The notes beneath the pieces were generated by a model that had not been told where the DNA came from, did no database searches, and saw only the letters and a program-made list of their open reading frames with translations. Both the position numbers and the translations under genes were made by a program. Shown here piece by piece: positions 19,219-31,008 of a DNA stretch of 64,000 nt. Each line of letters starts with the position of its first letter. Position 1 is the first letter of the stretch. This stretch comes from Gammaproteobacteria bacterium (GTDB taxonomy: Bacteria; Pseudomonadota; Gammaproteobacteria; Xanthomonadales; Marinicellaceae), in NCBI GenBank assembly GCA_030430025.1, contig JAUIGR010000006.1:1-64000 (forward strand), given 5' to 3'.

Positions 19219-21390
19219 TTGAGTTCGTTCTTGAAATATATAATCATTACAATTTTGATATTGATCGTCAGTTATCGAGGATATGCAGCCGAACAATGTC
19301 ACATCCAACAAACAGAATTAACACCTTCACAGTCTGCTTGTTTAGATACGCCCGCCCACTCTGAAAACATTGAAATATTAGCAAGCCACAGTCAACGTCA
19401 ATCAGATGATATCTTAACTCTCTCTGGTAATGTGTGTATCAAACGTGATGACCTCCGCATGATGACTCCACACTTAACTTTTCAAAAAAGCACTAATCAA
19501 GTCAAAGCAGCAGGTGGCGTATGGCTTCAAAGCGATGATCAACGTATTTTCGCTGCAGATGCCCAAATGAATAATGATTCACGATCTGCTGACATTCATC
19601 ACTTGCAGTACTTCTTAAGCGATTCTGCCATGAATGGGAAGGCCGATTTCATGCAATTGCAAGACAGTCAAGCAATGATCGACGAACTGACATTTTCTTC
19701 TTGTAGCCCTGATCAACGAAGCTGGGAAATCAGTGCCAAAGAAGCCTTACTTAACCATGACACAGGCATGGGCACTTTTAAAGGCGCACGCTTGAAAATT
19801 AAAGACAAGACTATTTTATACATTCCCTGGATTAAATTACCACTCAATGACGACAGAAGAAGCGGATTGTTAATGCCCGAATTTTCATATTCGCAAACCA
19901 CCGGTCTGGATATTGCTGTCCCTTATTATTTTAATCTAGATCCTCAATATGATCTGACCTTAACACCACGATATTTACAGGATCACGGTTTAATGCTGGG
20001 TACAGAGTTCAGGTACTTGACTGGACGTTCAAACGGTATATTCGAAGGAACTTTCTTGCCTAACGATGATAAAAGAGATAAAGATCGGGGTTTATTACAA
20101 TACAAACACAGCACACGTCTGAACCCGAAATGGCGCTTCAACACCAACCTCAACCATGTTTCTGATGCTCAGTATTACGAAGACTTTTCCTCCAGCTCTT
20201 TTATCACCTCCACACCCTATCTAAAAAGCCAGGTCAGTGTTTCTGGATCAAGTGGCAACTGGTCTTTTTTTTCGGGTATTGATGATTACCAGGTGCTCAG
20301 CCAAAACATCAATGCCAGCAATGAACCCTATCAAAAACTACCCGAATTACATTTTTCGTGGTACACACCCGTTAATGTCAGTAGGGTAGATTACGGCATT
20401 AACAGCGAATTAATTAATTTTTATCGGGAAGAATCTGTTGGTGCTTGGCGTACAGATCTTACTCCCTGGTTATCTACAGAATGGGGCAATAGCTGGGGGC
20501 ACATTAAACCAAAATTACAGTACCGAGCCACACATTACAATTTCGATGACAGTCGAAAAAACATCAGTCGCTCATTACCCATCATTTCCATCGACTCCAG
20601 CTTAATTTTTGAAAAGTGGCTTAATAACAACGCTCGCAAAACCATCGAGCCTCGCTTGTTCTATGTTTATGCGCCTGAACGAATCCAAAACGATATACCC
20701 ATTTTTGATACTCGCAATTTAACTTTTGGCACAACTACATTGTTTCAAACCAACCGATTCTCCGGTGCTGATCGCCAATCCGATATGAACCAAGCAACAT
20801 TGGCCATCACTCACAGAAGTTTCTCAACCTCTGGACAACAATTATGGGACTTAACTCTAGGACAAATTAAATATTTTGATGAACAAAATGTACAATTGGA
20901 CGATGTCCCACAAAATTTAACGAAATCACCACTTATCGCTGAATATAATTTATATCTGCATCACCAATGGAGCGCTGGAGTGAGTTTACATTATGAACAA
21001 CAAACAGAGTCACTGGAACGTGGTTTGTTCAAAGTGCAACGCAAAACCAACGATGGAAGTGTATTTAATTTCGCCTATAGATTCAGACGCGATAAAATAG
21101 AACAATTAGATACCTCAATGGTCCTACCTATCAATGATAGACATAGATTATTAGCACGTTGGAATTTTTCGGTGGCGAATAATAAAACGATCGAGGCTTT
21201 ATTTGGCTACGAACATAAAAGTTGCTGCTGGGCCTTAAGACTCATGGCAAGACATTATTTGGTTGACGAAACAGGCATGAGCAACAATGGTTTTTATGCC
21301 GAGTTTCAACTCAACGGACTAGGCGCCCTGGGCCGTAACCCCAGACGTTTATTAAAACAATCAATTTTAGGATACAAAGAGGCATTTTAA
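19219..21390 (+). CDS. lptD: LPS-assembly outer membrane protein LptD
   Basis: N-terminal OstA-like domain, GLLMPEFSYSQTTGLDIAVPYYFNLDPQYDLTLTPRYL; beta-barrel; TTG start; followed by surA-pdxA-rsmA. Confidence 0.95.
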   Translation: MSSFLKYIIITILILIVSYRGYAAEQCHIQQTELTPSQSACLDTPAHSENIEILASHSQRQSDDILTLSGNVCIKRDDLRMMTPHLTFQKSTNQVKAAGGVWLQSDDQRIFAADAQMNNDSRSADIHHLQYFLSDSAMNGKADFMQLQDSQAMIDELTFSSCSPDQRSWEISAKEALLNHDTGMGTFKGARLKIKDKTILYIPWIKLPLNDDRRSGLLMPEFSYSQTTGLDIAVPYYFNLDPQYDLTLTPRYLQDHGLMLGTEFRYLTGRSNGIFEGTFLPNDDKRDKDRGLLQYKHSTRLNPKWRFNTNLNHVSDAQYYEDFSSSSFITSTPYLKSQVSVSGSSGNWSFFSGIDDYQVLSQNINASNEPYQKLPELHFSWYTPVNVSRVDYGINSELINFYREESVGAWRTDLTPWLSTEWGNSWGHIKPKLQYRATHYNFDDSRKNISRSLPIISIDSSLIFEKWLNNNARKTIEPRLFYVYAPERIQNDIPIFDTRNLTFGTTTLFQTNRFSGADRQSDMNQATLAITHRSFSTSGQQLWDLTLGQIKYFDEQNVQLDDVPQNLTKSPLIAEYNLYLHHQWSAGVSLHYEQQTESLERGLFKVQRKTNDGSVFNFAYRFRRDKIEQLDTSMVLPINDRHRLLARWNFSVANNKTIEALFGYEHKSCCWALRLMARHYLVDETGMSNNGFYAEFQLNGLGALGRNPRRLLKQSILGYKEAF

Positions 21391-22658
21391 TGTTAAAAAT
21401 AATCATATGGTGTTTAGGTTTGATTCACCTGATAAATCCCACTCAAGCCGAAGAACAATTGCTGGATGAAATTGTTGCTGTCGTTGATGATGCAGTGATC
21501 ATGCGCTCTGACTTAGATCGTGCCATGGCTTCGATTACTAAACAAATAGAGGCCTCTGGCAATCAGCTACCTCCCAGCGATGTCTTAGAAAAACAAGTAT
21601 TAGAACGCATCATCGTACAACAAGTACAAATTGCTCGTGCTGAACAAGTTGGCATCAGAATTTCTGACGCTGAAGTAGATGCCGCTATAGCTAACATTGC
21701 CCAGCAAAACAATGTCACCGTTGACCAAATGCGGGCTGCAATCGAGCAAGATGGGTTTACATTCACCGAATTCAGAGATGACATGAAGCGTGACATGCAA
21801 ACAGAACGTGTTCGATACGCTTTTGCCAACTCCCAAGTCAAAGTCAGTGATCACGAAATTGATTTATTTTTGGCTGATAATGAGCTAGATCAAGGTGAGG
21901 TAGAACTACAACATATATTAGTGGCCATACCTGCAAGTGCTGATGCATCGAGCGTGGAAGCTGCAAATAATAAAATTACCGAAGTACATGAAAAACTGCT
22001 CAGTGGTGAAAATTTTGCTGTTTTAGCTACGCAAATATCTGATGGACAAAGGGCATTAGAAGGGGGACATTTGGGTTGGCGGCCTGTTAACCAGTTGCCT
22101 CCTTTGTTTTCTGAACAAGTCAAAGCTATGGAAATAGGTGAGTTGTCTCAGCCTATTCGCTCACCTAACGGTTTTCATATTATCAAACTCTTAGACAAAC
22201 AAAGTAACGTAATTAAAACAGTTGAACAATACCATGCTTTGCACATCATGGTCGAAACCAATCAGGTGGTTTCTCCAAAAGAAGGCATGAACATTATCAA
22301 TAACCTCCATGAAAAACTCATGGCTGGTGAAGACTTTAGTCAACTGGCGGAAGCACATTCCGATGATCACACTTCCGCACCATTAGGGGGAGATTTGGGT
22401 TGGTTTGAAATCAACCAATATGGTTCACGTATGGGTGATGTCATTAAGGAATTGAAAGAAGGTGAAATATCCGAACCATTTCAAACAGAGGTCGGGTGGC
22501 ATATCGTTAAATTCCTTGGAAAAAAAGAAGCCGATATCACTGAATCATTTAAAAGACAACAGGCTGAAAACGCCATTAAGGAAAGGAAAATGCATGAAGC
22601 TGTTGAAACGTGGCTACATGAAATTCGTGGTGAGGCTTTTGTAGATATCAGAATTTAG
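21390..22658 (+). CDS. surA: Periplasmic chaperone/peptidyl-prolyl isomerase SurA
   Basis: SurA N domain + two parvulin repeats (ELQHILVAIP..., YHALHIMVETN...). Confidence 0.96.
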   Translation: MLKIIIWCLGLIHLINPTQAEEQLLDEIVAVVDDAVIMRSDLDRAMASITKQIEASGNQLPPSDVLEKQVLERIIVQQVQIARAEQVGIRISDAEVDAAIANIAQQNNVTVDQMRAAIEQDGFTFTEFRDDMKRDMQTERVRYAFANSQVKVSDHEIDLFLADNELDQGEVELQHILVAIPASADASSVEAANNKITEVHEKLLSGENFAVLATQISDGQRALEGGHLGWRPVNQLPPLFSEQVKAMEIGELSQPIRSPNGFHIIKLLDKQSNVIKTVEQYHALHIMVETNQVVSPKEGMNIINNLHEKLMAGEDFSQLAEAHSDDHTSAPLGGDLGWFEINQYGSRMGDVIKELKEGEISEPFQTEVGWHIVKFLGKKEADITESFKRQQAENAIKERKMHEAVETWLHEIRGEAFVDIRI

Positions 22659-22667
22659 CAATCTAAT

Positions 22668-23582
22668 ATGATAGCCATTACTTTAGGGGAACCAGCAGGC
22701 ATCGGCCTGGAGTTAGTGGCTCAATTGGCAAAGGAACAAGCACTCACTGACTGTGTGCTTGTTGGTGACCGTCAATTAATTAAAAGTGAATTGCCCCAAT
22801 GGCCTGATCAATTGATTAATCACACGCCACTAAAAGTCAAACCCGAGTTAGGCAAACCTAACCCAAATAATAGTCAATACGTACTCAATACCATCAAAGT
22901 AGCAGTTAAAGGCTGTCTGGACGGTGACTACCAAGCGATAGTCACTTGTCCTATCCATAAAGGTGTCATTAATGATGCAGGCATACCTTTCACAGGACAT
23001 ACCGAATACTTAGCCAGTTTGACCAATACCAAACAGGTCGTGATGATGCTACTCAATGAATTCATGCGAGTTGCTTTAGTCACCACTCACCTACCCCTTC
23101 GTAACGTTGTTGAACAGATCACTTCTTCGCGTATCATAGAAACCACTCGTATTGTCAATCTGGAAATGACTCGGAAATTTGGTATTAATAGTCCTCATAT
23201 TGCGGTGTGTGGCCTCAATCCACATGCCGGTGAAAACGGACACATAGGTCATGAAGAACAGGAAATCATCGTACCTGCACTGACGATTTTGCAAAAAGAA
23301 GGGCTCAATGTGTCTGGCCCTCATCCAGCTGATACCCTGTTCACACCTGATAAACTCAAAACTGTAGATGCAGTTATTGCCATGTATCATGACCAAGGTT
23401 TGGTGCCCTTAAAATATGCTGGATTCGGCACTTCGGTTAACATCACACTTGGCTTGCCGATCATTCGTACCAGTGTCGATCATGGAACGGCCTTCGATAT
23501 TGTAGGTCAGAAAATTGCCAGTTCAAAAAGTTTGTATGCTGCCATTCAATGTGCAAAAAAATGTATCGAGTATGCAGTATGA
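22668..23582 (+). CDS. pdxA: 4-hydroxythreonine-4-phosphate dehydrogenase
   Basis: GEPAGIGLEL; TGHTEYLASLT; GLNPHAGENGHIGHEE; MYHDQGLVPLKY. Confidence 0.96.
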   Translation: MIAITLGEPAGIGLELVAQLAKEQALTDCVLVGDRQLIKSELPQWPDQLINHTPLKVKPELGKPNPNNSQYVLNTIKVAVKGCLDGDYQAIVTCPIHKGVINDAGIPFTGHTEYLASLTNTKQVVMMLLNEFMRVALVTTHLPLRNVVEQITSSRIIETTRIVNLEMTRKFGINSPHIAVCGLNPHAGENGHIGHEEQEIIVPALTILQKEGLNVSGPHPADTLFTPDKLKTVDAVIAMYHDQGLVPLKYAGFGTSVNITLGLPIIRTSVDHGTAFDIVGQKIASSKSLYAAIQCAKKCIEYAV

Positions 23583-24331
23583 AGGCTAAAAAAAGATTAG
23601 GTCAAAACTTTTTACAAGACGATGGCATCATCAACAACATCATCAAAATCATCCATCCGACAATAGAAGACCACATCATTGAGATTGGTCCAGGTCACGG
23701 AGCCATTATCACTTATCTACAAGCCAGTGGGGCCGAACTCCAGTTAATTGAACTGGACGATGACCTAATACCCATTTTAACTAATCGGTTTTTGCACTTT
23801 AATAACATCACTTTGCATCACATGGATGCGCTGAAGTTACGTTTGGCTGATGGTCTCTCTTATAAAGTCGTTGGTAACTTACCGTATAACATTTCGACAC
23901 CCATTCTTATCAACATGTTATATCAAGCCAATGCCATTAAACAGATGGTATTCATGTTACAAAAAGAAGTTGTTGATCGCATTTGCGCCAATCCTGGAGA
24001 AAAAAACTTTGGTCGACTTTCTGTCATGCTACAGCATCGTTTTGATTGTTCTGGACTTTTAGTCATCAAACCTGAGGCTTTTATCCCTGCGCCTAAAGTT
24101 GATTCACAAATCATCATGCTAACACCTAAAACACAGGTTACAAAAGTTCCATTACCTGCATTAGAATCACTGGTCAAACAAGCATTCCAACAACGACGCA
24201 AAACTATCCGTAATAACCTTAAAAAAACCGTTACTATTCAACAATTGGAATCCGTAGGCATCAACCCAAACCAAAGACCAGAAACCATCAATGTATCCCA
24301 ATATGAACAATTAGCGCTCACTATATGCTAA
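23579..24331 (+). CDS. rsmA: 16S rRNA (adenine1518-N6/adenine1519-N6)-dimethyltransferase
   Basis: KKRLGQNFLQD; IEIGPGHGAI; VGNLPYNIS. Confidence 0.97.
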   Translation: MKAKKRLGQNFLQDDGIINNIIKIIHPTIEDHIIEIGPGHGAIITYLQASGAELQLIELDDDLIPILTNRFLHFNNITLHHMDALKLRLADGLSYKVVGNLPYNISTPILINMLYQANAIKQMVFMLQKEVVDRICANPGEKNFGRLSVMLQHRFDCSGLLVIKPEAFIPAPKVDSQIIMLTPKTQVTKVPLPALESLVKQAFQQRRKTIRNNLKKTVTIQQLESVGINPNQRPETINVSQYEQLALTIC

Positions 24332-24924
24332 TAGAAAATTTATCTTCTTTACCAAGCTGCTTTATCACCGCAACAGATACTGATGCTGGAAAAACTTTTA
24401 TTTCTTGTCAGATACTTAATGCCTGGAAAACACAAGGACATTCAGTAGGTGCATTCAAACCGGTGGCTTCCGGTGCTATTTGGCAACAAGGACAATTGGT
24501 CAGTGAGGATGCATTGGAATTAGCTAAAGTGACAGGACAACCTTTACAAGAAATCAATCCATTTACTTTTGAAGAACCGACATCACCCCACATCGCTGAT
24601 AAACAGAATGTTTTTAATATAGACAGTTGTTTAAAACAACTACAAAAATTACACCAAAAATATGATCGTGTCCTGGTGGAAGGTGTAGGTGGTTGGTGTG
24701 TGCCTTTAAACAATGAGTTGATGCTGGCTGATTTAGCTAATGCATTTCAGCTACCCATCATCATGATCGCTCGAATGGGTCTCGGGTGCATCAATCACAG
24801 CCTATTGACCATTAAACAGATTCAACATGATTCAGCACTTTATCACGGCTGGATAGCGAATGTCATTGATCCTTCTTATGATTATTTAAATGTCAATATT
24901 CAAGCCATTAAAGACCGAACTTAA
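24325..24924 (+). CDS. bioD: Dethiobiotin synthetase
   Basis: CFITATDTDAGKTFISC; KPVASG; VEGVGGWCVPL; overlaps rsmA. Confidence 0.92.
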   Translation: MLIENLSSLPSCFITATDTDAGKTFISCQILNAWKTQGHSVGAFKPVASGAIWQQGQLVSEDALELAKVTGQPLQEINPFTFEEPTSPHIADKQNVFNIDSCLKQLQKLHQKYDRVLVEGVGGWCVPLNNELMLADLANAFQLPIIMIARMGLGCINHSLLTIKQIQHDSALYHGWIANVIDPSYDYLNVNIQAIKDRT

Positions 24925-24936
24925 CGCATTCTCAAT

Positions 24937-24969
24937 AAAAAACCCAAGGTTTTAAGCCTTGGGTTTTTT
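24937..24969. terminator. Bidirectional hairpin terminator between bioD and groEL
   Basis: AAAAAACCCAAGG-ttttaag-CCTTGGGTTTTTT. Confidence 0.85.
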
Positions 24970-24995
24970 ATTGGAAGTAGCAGTCTGGACTTGAT

Positions 24996-26941
<1,946 letters not shown>

Positions 26942-27014
26942 CGCTAAACTCCTTATAAATTGACATTAAACAAATATTATTAAGATAGGGCCATCAGGTA
27001 CTATTCCTTAATTG

Positions 27015-27037
27015 CCCACATTGAACAGACATGTGGG
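27015..27037. promoter_or_regulatory. Inverted repeat overlapping the groES -10 region
   Basis: CCCACAT-N9-ATGTGGG. Confidence 0.4.
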
Positions 27038-27058
27038 GGTCACTGTTTTGAATTCAAG
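27031..27058 (-). promoter_or_regulatory. Sigma32-like heat-shock promoter for groESL
   Basis: Minus strand CTTGAAT-N13-CCCCACAT, compared with consensus CTTGAAA-N11-16-CCCCATNT. Confidence 0.65.
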
Positions 27059-27124
27059 AGGTTGCTCAATAAAAATAACTGATAAATGGATATGTTCTTC
27101 AATCAAAAAATGAGACCTGCTAAG

Positions 27125-27171
27125 TAGTCGAACCTGAAAAAGTCCATCTTGGCATTTTTCAGGTTCGACTA
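27125..27171. repeat. Palindromic intergenic repeat, copy B (47 bp)
   Basis: TAGTCGAACCTGAAAAAGTCCATCTTGGCATTTTTCAGGTTCGACTA. Confidence 0.9.
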
Positions 27172-27939
27172 AGTACGTAAACCCAACCCCTTATGGAGAA
27201 TATACATAGAAAAACCACCCAGCACGATGACAAACCCCAAAATGATACCGTAAGCGACAGTGAGATCAATATCACTTACACCTAAAAAACCGTAACGAAA
27301 AGTATTCACCATATAGAGAACAGGGTTAATTTTTGACACCCCTTGCCAAAACTCCGGTAACAGAGAAATGGAATAAAAGACGCCACCTAAATAGGTCAAA
27401 GGTGTCAAAATAAAAGTTGGAATAATGGCAATGTCATCAAACTTTTTAGCAAAAGCCGCATTAATAAATCCACCCAATGAAAAAACGATGGAGGTCAAGA
27501 TCACCGTTGATAACACAATCCAAACGTTGTGGATCTGGATGTCTGTAAAAAACAAAGCCACCGCCGTGACAATCAACCCTACAAACAACCCCCGAAATAA
27601 ACTACCAGCGACATAACCAGTTAAAATAGCCCAATTGGGCATCGGTGATACCAGCAATTCCTCTACATGTTTAGCAAACTTGGCTCCAAAAAAGGAGGAC
27701 ACCATATTACCATAGGAGCTGGTTATAACAGACATCATCACCAACCCCGGCACAATAAACGCCATGTAATCAAAACCACCCATTTTTCCTATACGAGAGC
27801 CTATCAAATTGCCAAATATGACAAAATACAACGTCATAGTGATCGCTGGCGGCAATAAGGTTTGCGTCCATATGCGAACAATTCGGGTCACCTCTTTTCT
27901 TAGCAAGGTTTTGATCCCTACCCAGGTGTTATGACTCAT
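27169..27939 (-). CDS. ABC-2 type transporter permease
   Basis: LLPPAITMTLYFVIFGNLIGSRIG; FVVPGL-type motif FIVPGLVMMSVI; ISLLPEFWQGVSKINPVLYMVNTFRYGFLG. Confidence 0.9.
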   Translation of the reverse strand: MSHNTWVGIKTLLRKEVTRIVRIWTQTLLPPAITMTLYFVIFGNLIGSRIGKMGGFDYMAFIVPGLVMMSVITSSYGNMVSSFFGAKFAKHVEELLVSPMPNWAILTGYVAGSLFRGLFVGLIVTAVALFFTDIQIHNVWIVLSTVILTSIVFSLGGFINAAFAKKFDDIAIIPTFILTPLTYLGGVFYSISLLPEFWQGVSKINPVLYMVNTFRYGFLGVSDIDLTVAYGIILGFVIVLGGFSMYILHKGLGLRT

Positions 27940-28859
27940 GATACAGCTCCTTTATTGTTTATCATTTTAACGAACAACTCTTCAAGGCGATTGGCCTTAT
28001 TACGCATTGATATGACGGCATAACCAGCTTCATCAAGTTGTTTAAATACTTGATTAAGGTTCTGCGACTTAGGTACATCGAGTTGAATGGAGCACTCGTC
28101 TCTCATTTCAGCATTAAGTGTCTGTAATAAAACTTGATCCGGTTGACGATCCAGATCAAAAATAAATGTTTCAATATCCAGCGTTGTCAGTAGTTCTTTG
28201 ATCGTCGTGTTCTTAACTATTTCCCCATGGTCAATGATGGCGATCTTTTTACACAACTGTTCGGCCTCTTCCAAATAGTGAGTTGTTAGTATAATAGTCG
28301 TACCCTGCTTGGCGATTTCTTCAACAAACTGCCACATCGATCGTCTGATTTCAATATCTACACCTGCGGTTGGTTCATCAAGAATTAACAACCGCGGCTC
28401 ATTAACCATAGCCCGAGCAATCATCAATCGCCTTTTCATTCCTCCTGAAAGACCACGAGACACTGTATTTCGTTTATCCCATAACTGTAATTGCTTCAAA
28501 TATTTTTCCGTTCTTATGATGGCTTCCTGCCTTGGAACACCATAATACCCAGCTTGATTGGCGACGATATCAAAAGGCTTCTCAAACATATTAAAGTTGA
28601 ACTCTTGTGGAACTAAACCGATCATAGATTTAACGGCTTGCCGTTCTGTTTCTAAATCCTTTCCGAAGACCTTAACCGACCCAGATGAGGCATTAACAAG
28701 TGATGAAATAATGCCAATCATCGTCGATTTGCCTGCACCATTAGGCCCCAATAAAGCAAAAATCTCCCCCGCCTCCACTGTCAAATCAACACCTTTTAGC
28801 GCTTGAGTTCCATCTTTGTAGGTTTTCATTAATTTATTTATTTCGATTGCTTTTTGCAT
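27936..28859 (-). CDS. ABC transporter ATP-binding protein (partner of permease)
   Basis: LLGPNGAGKST; LSGGMKRRLMIARAM; LILDEPTAGVD. Confidence 0.95.
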   Translation of the reverse strand: MQKAIEINKLMKTYKDGTQALKGVDLTVEAGEIFALLGPNGAGKSTMIGIISSLVNASSGSVKVFGKDLETERQAVKSMIGLVPQEFNFNMFEKPFDIVANQAGYYGVPRQEAIIRTEKYLKQLQLWDKRNTVSRGLSGGMKRRLMIARAMVNEPRLLILDEPTAGVDIEIRRSMWQFVEEIAKQGTTIILTTHYLEEAEQLCKKIAIIDHGEIVKNTTIKELLTTLDIETFIFDLDRQPDQVLLQTLNAEMRDECSIQLDVPKSQNLNQVFKQLDEAGYAVISMRNKANRLEELFVKMINNKGAVS

Positions 28860-28931
28860 AAAATTTCTTTTTCAATTGATTTTTCAGTTTTTAACCCTAT
28901 TTCGACCTCATCTTAAAAATACGCACTATAT

Positions 28932-29102
28932 ATGGCAACTGAATTTAAAAAATACATCTGTGTTGTTTGTGGCTTTATCTACGATGAAGCTGAAGGCTTG
29001 CCGGAAGATGGTATTAAGCCTGGAACCTTCTGGGAAGATGTACCAGAAACCTGGGAATGTCCTGACTGTGGTGTCACAAAAGAAGATTTCGAATTGCTTT
29101 AG
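28932..29102 (+). CDS. Rubredoxin
   Basis: Not in ORF track (56 aa): [56 protein letters not shown]; two CxxC knuckles. Confidence 0.95.
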   Translation: MATEFKKYICVVCGFIYDEAEGLPEDGIKPGTFWEDVPETWECPDCGVTKEDFELL

Positions 29103-29473
29103 CTTATAACCCGGGCACAGTTGGTTTTTTTATAATTACGCCAGTGTGCCACCACCATTAACAGACCTCCAATTACAAACAGCACCGATTCCATTAACAC
29201 AGGAACACGTTCTTCTAAAATAGTTGCCAACAATAATACTGTATAACCGATAATGGCATAAAACAACACCCATCGACAATGATGAATTTTCCAGCCTTGG
29301 AAAAATGACCACAGTGCAATCAGTCCAATAACACTCATCCACAGCCACCCATGACCTATATGAGCCCAGCTTGGTACTACTGCCGACAAGCTCAGCATAA
29401 TGGGTAACAAAGCACATTGGATAGCACAAAGCCCACTCAATGCCATGCCCAGTTTATCCAAAGTTGCTTTCAT
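29099..29473 (-). CDS. MerC-domain membrane protein
   Basis: [34 protein letters not shown]; four TM. Confidence 0.8.
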   Translation of the reverse strand: MKATLDKLGMALSGLCAIQCALLPIMLSLSAVVPSWAHIGHGWLWMSVIGLIALWSFFQGWKIHHCRWVLFYAIIGYTVLLLATILEERVPVLMESVLFVIGGLLMVVAHWRNYKKTNCARVIS

Positions 29474-29578
29474 GTAAAGTGTGATAAGGTCAGATCAACT
29501 CAATATAAGACTGATTTATCATCAATCAAGCAAATTGTTACCAGGACAGGTAAAATAGCAAAAAAAATATCCGCAAAA

Positions 29579-30277
29579 ATGGGAAACTACAGTCAAACTG
29601 AAATTGATCAATTCAATAGTCAAGCCGCTTTTTGGTGGGACCAACAAGGACCACTCAAAACATTGCATCAAATCAACCCTTGTCGATTGGCATACATACA
29701 GTCACACTGTTCACTGCCTGGCTGTAATGTACTGGATGTTGGCTGTGGTGGAGGTATCCTCTCTGAATCAATCGCAGTACAAGGTGCGCATGTTACAGGT
29801 ATTGACTTGGCAGAGGCTTCCCTAAAAACAGCAAAACTTCATTTATTTGAATCTGGTTTGACAATTAATTACCTGCTACAAAGCGCTGAAGACCATGCTG
29901 CTGAAAAACCAGCCTATTATGACGTAGTGACTTGTTTGGAAATGCTTGAACATGTGCCTGATCCCGAATCAGTCATCGATGCTTGCTTGACGTGTCTTAA
30001 ACCGGGTGGTTGGCTATTCTTGTCAACACTTAACCGCACCCCCAAAGCCATGCTTTTGGGTATTATCGCGGCTGAACACATTTTAAAACTGATACCCATA
30101 GGCACACATCGTTATGAACAGTTCATAAAACCTTCAGAATTAGTCAACTTCTTGAGTAAAAAGAGCATCACCATTAAAAACATTTCGGGTATGCGCTATA
30201 ACCCAGTCAATGGCTCGGCCACCATTCATCCGACGGACCTAGCCATCAACTACCTGATAGCCATACAAAAGAACTGA
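29579..30277 (+). CDS. ubiG: Ubiquinone biosynthesis O-methyltransferase
   Basis: FWWDQQGPLKTLHQINPCRLAYI; LDVGCGGGILSESIA; CLEMLEHVPDP; FLSTLNRTPKA. Confidence 0.95.
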   Translation: MGNYSQTEIDQFNSQAAFWWDQQGPLKTLHQINPCRLAYIQSHCSLPGCNVLDVGCGGGILSESIAVQGAHVTGIDLAEASLKTAKLHLFESGLTINYLLQSAEDHAAEKPAYYDVVTCLEMLEHVPDPESVIDACLTCLKPGGWLFLSTLNRTPKAMLLGIIAAEHILKLIPIGTHRYEQFIKPSELVNFLSKKSITIKNISGMRYNPVNGSATIHPTDLAINYLIAIQKN

Positions 30278-30945
30278 TGGAAAAGATCAAAGCAATTTTG
30301 TTTGATCTCGATGGTACTTTAGTAGATACAGCTATTGATATGATTTTGGCCCTTGAAATACTGGCCAACAACAATGGTATCAATAAAAAATTACCCATAG
30401 CAGACTATCGTCCATACATATCAAAAGGTGCAGCAGCTCTAGTGCACGCCCTGTTTCCAGAGCTAGAACAAGGTGATCAAGAACAACTTCGCCAACAATA
30501 CCTAAAAATTTATCAAGCCCAACTGAATAGTAACAATCAGTTATTCAATGGAGTTAGTGACTTATTATCTCTCCTAAACCAGAATAAATTACCATGGGGT
30601 ATTGTCACCAATAAACCCAGCTGGCTAACACTACCATTGGTTCAAAATATCAGGACCTTAGATGCAGCGCAGGTGGTGATATCGGCAGATGAAGTGGGCT
30701 TATCCAAACCTGACCCCAAACCTTTGTTGATAGCAGCTGAATCGATCAACATAGATCCCCATTATATCCTCTACCTCGGTGATGCCCAATCTGACATTAA
30801 AGCGGCACATGCAGCAGGCATGCAATCAGCCATCGCCTTGTGGGGTTACCTGGCACCAGAAGATCGACCGGAACGTTGGTTAGCAAACTTTGCTTTTAAA
30901 GAACCTGGAATGCTAGCCGCTGAACTCAATAAACATTTGCTGTAG
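30277..30945 (+). CDS. gph: HAD-family phosphoglycolate phosphatase-like
   Basis: LFDLDGTLVDTAIDM; GIVTNKP; YLGDAQSDIKAAHAAGM. Confidence 0.88.
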   Translation: MEKIKAILFDLDGTLVDTAIDMILALEILANNNGINKKLPIADYRPYISKGAAALVHALFPELEQGDQEQLRQQYLKIYQAQLNSNNQLFNGVSDLLSLLNQNKLPWGIVTNKPSWLTLPLVQNIRTLDAAQVVISADEVGLSKPDPKPLLIAAESINIDPHYILYLGDAQSDIKAAHAAGMQSAIALWGYLAPEDRPERWLANFAFKEPGMLAAELNKHLL

Positions 30946-31008
30946 GCGGCTATGGAAAAATGTTGATAAAAATCCGATTGATTTTATTGATATTCATCTC
31001 CAATCAAG

